Assembly: GCA_946478635.1 (NCBI GenBank)
Contig: CAMLCX010000257.1
Span: 1 to 6,944, forward strand
Length of the DNA stretch: 6,944 nt
Reading direction: 5' to 3'
Source: an uncultured Pseudomonadota bacterium
GTDB taxonomy: Bacteria > Desulfobacterota_B > Binatia > UBA9968
Below, in pieces: positions 6,800 to 6,944 of this stretch. The position numbers and the translations under genes are program-made. The notes under the pieces are model-generated. The model was given only the letters and a program-made list of their open reading frames with translations, ran no database searches and was not told the origin of the DNA. The first letter of the stretch is position 1, and every line of letters starts with the position of its first letter.

Positions 6800-6944
6800 G
6801 GAATCTTATGGATTACATCAAAGAGCAACGGAACGAGATCGACCGCTAGCCGGGATTATTCATGCTACGAGAAAAACTGACGACACTCTGTTGATCGAGT
6901 TGTAACTCTGGAGGAACGAAGGCACCGGCGCGAATGTTTCATAT
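6800..6944. other. Upstream region of the minus-strand gene, no gene supported
   Basis: These 145 bases should contain the promoter of the minus-strand membrane gene, but no pair of -35 and -10 boxes stands out. A short perfect inverted repeat, GAGTT-GT-AACTC, lies at 6897-6908. GGAGG at 6910-6914 and AAGG at 6919-6922 precede an ATG at 6934 on the plus strand. That could be the start of a divergent gene, but only three codons remain before the window ends and the GGAGG spacing is too long, so I do not call one. Confidence 0.3.

Noticed and set aside
1..6944. Mobile element, CRISPR array, tRNA or rRNA
   Set aside because: I found no transposase or integrase motifs, no regularly spaced long repeats and no tRNA-like cloverleaf or rRNA signature on either strand by eye.

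Overview
The window is about 6.9 kb of moderately GC-rich bacterial chromosome. It carries four complete protein-coding genes and no sign of a mobile element, CRISPR array, tRNA or rRNA. The source is probably a Gram-negative-type environmental bacterium: it has a Sec-type secreted protein, multi-pass membrane enzymes and a bacterial asparaginyl-tRNA synthetase. A soil or sediment lineage of the Deltaproteobacteria/Acidobacteria/Rokubacteria kind would fit the gene styles, but that placement is an impression. No marker here fixes a phylum.

Layout from left to right: (1) A 232-base leader contains a cluster of TTGAAC-type heptamer repeats and a very strong Shine-Dalgarno sequence. It precedes a GTG-started gene for a secreted spondin-domain protein (233-946), which is followed by a hairpin with a T-tract that looks like an intrinsic terminator. 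(2) A 234-base intergenic region ends in a sigma70-like promoter. After it comes a 529-residue polytopic membrane protein of the GT-C glycosyltransferase (PMT/ArnT/RgtA-like) type (1181-2770). (3) A 107-base gap with two small hairpins leads to asnS, asparaginyl-tRNA synthetase, best started at 2878. (4) On the opposite strand, converging on asnS with only 13 bases between the stop codons, is a gene for an 838-residue protein. It has two hydrophobic membrane domains around a spermidine-synthase-like SAM-binding Rossmann domain (4283-6799). The last 145 bases are the upstream region of that gene and hold nothing I can call firmly.

The genes do not form an obvious pathway. The spondin gene looks like a single transcription unit. 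The glycosyltransferase and asnS lie on the same strand and could be cotranscribed, although the hairpins between them could separate expression. The fourth gene is transcribed separately toward asnS. I see no convincing new multi-gene system. The most interesting items are the membrane-embedded spermidine-synthase-like protein, which lacks the usual polyamine-transferase signature; the bacterial secreted spondin-domain protein with repeat elements upstream; and the structured leader that affects which asnS start is chosen.
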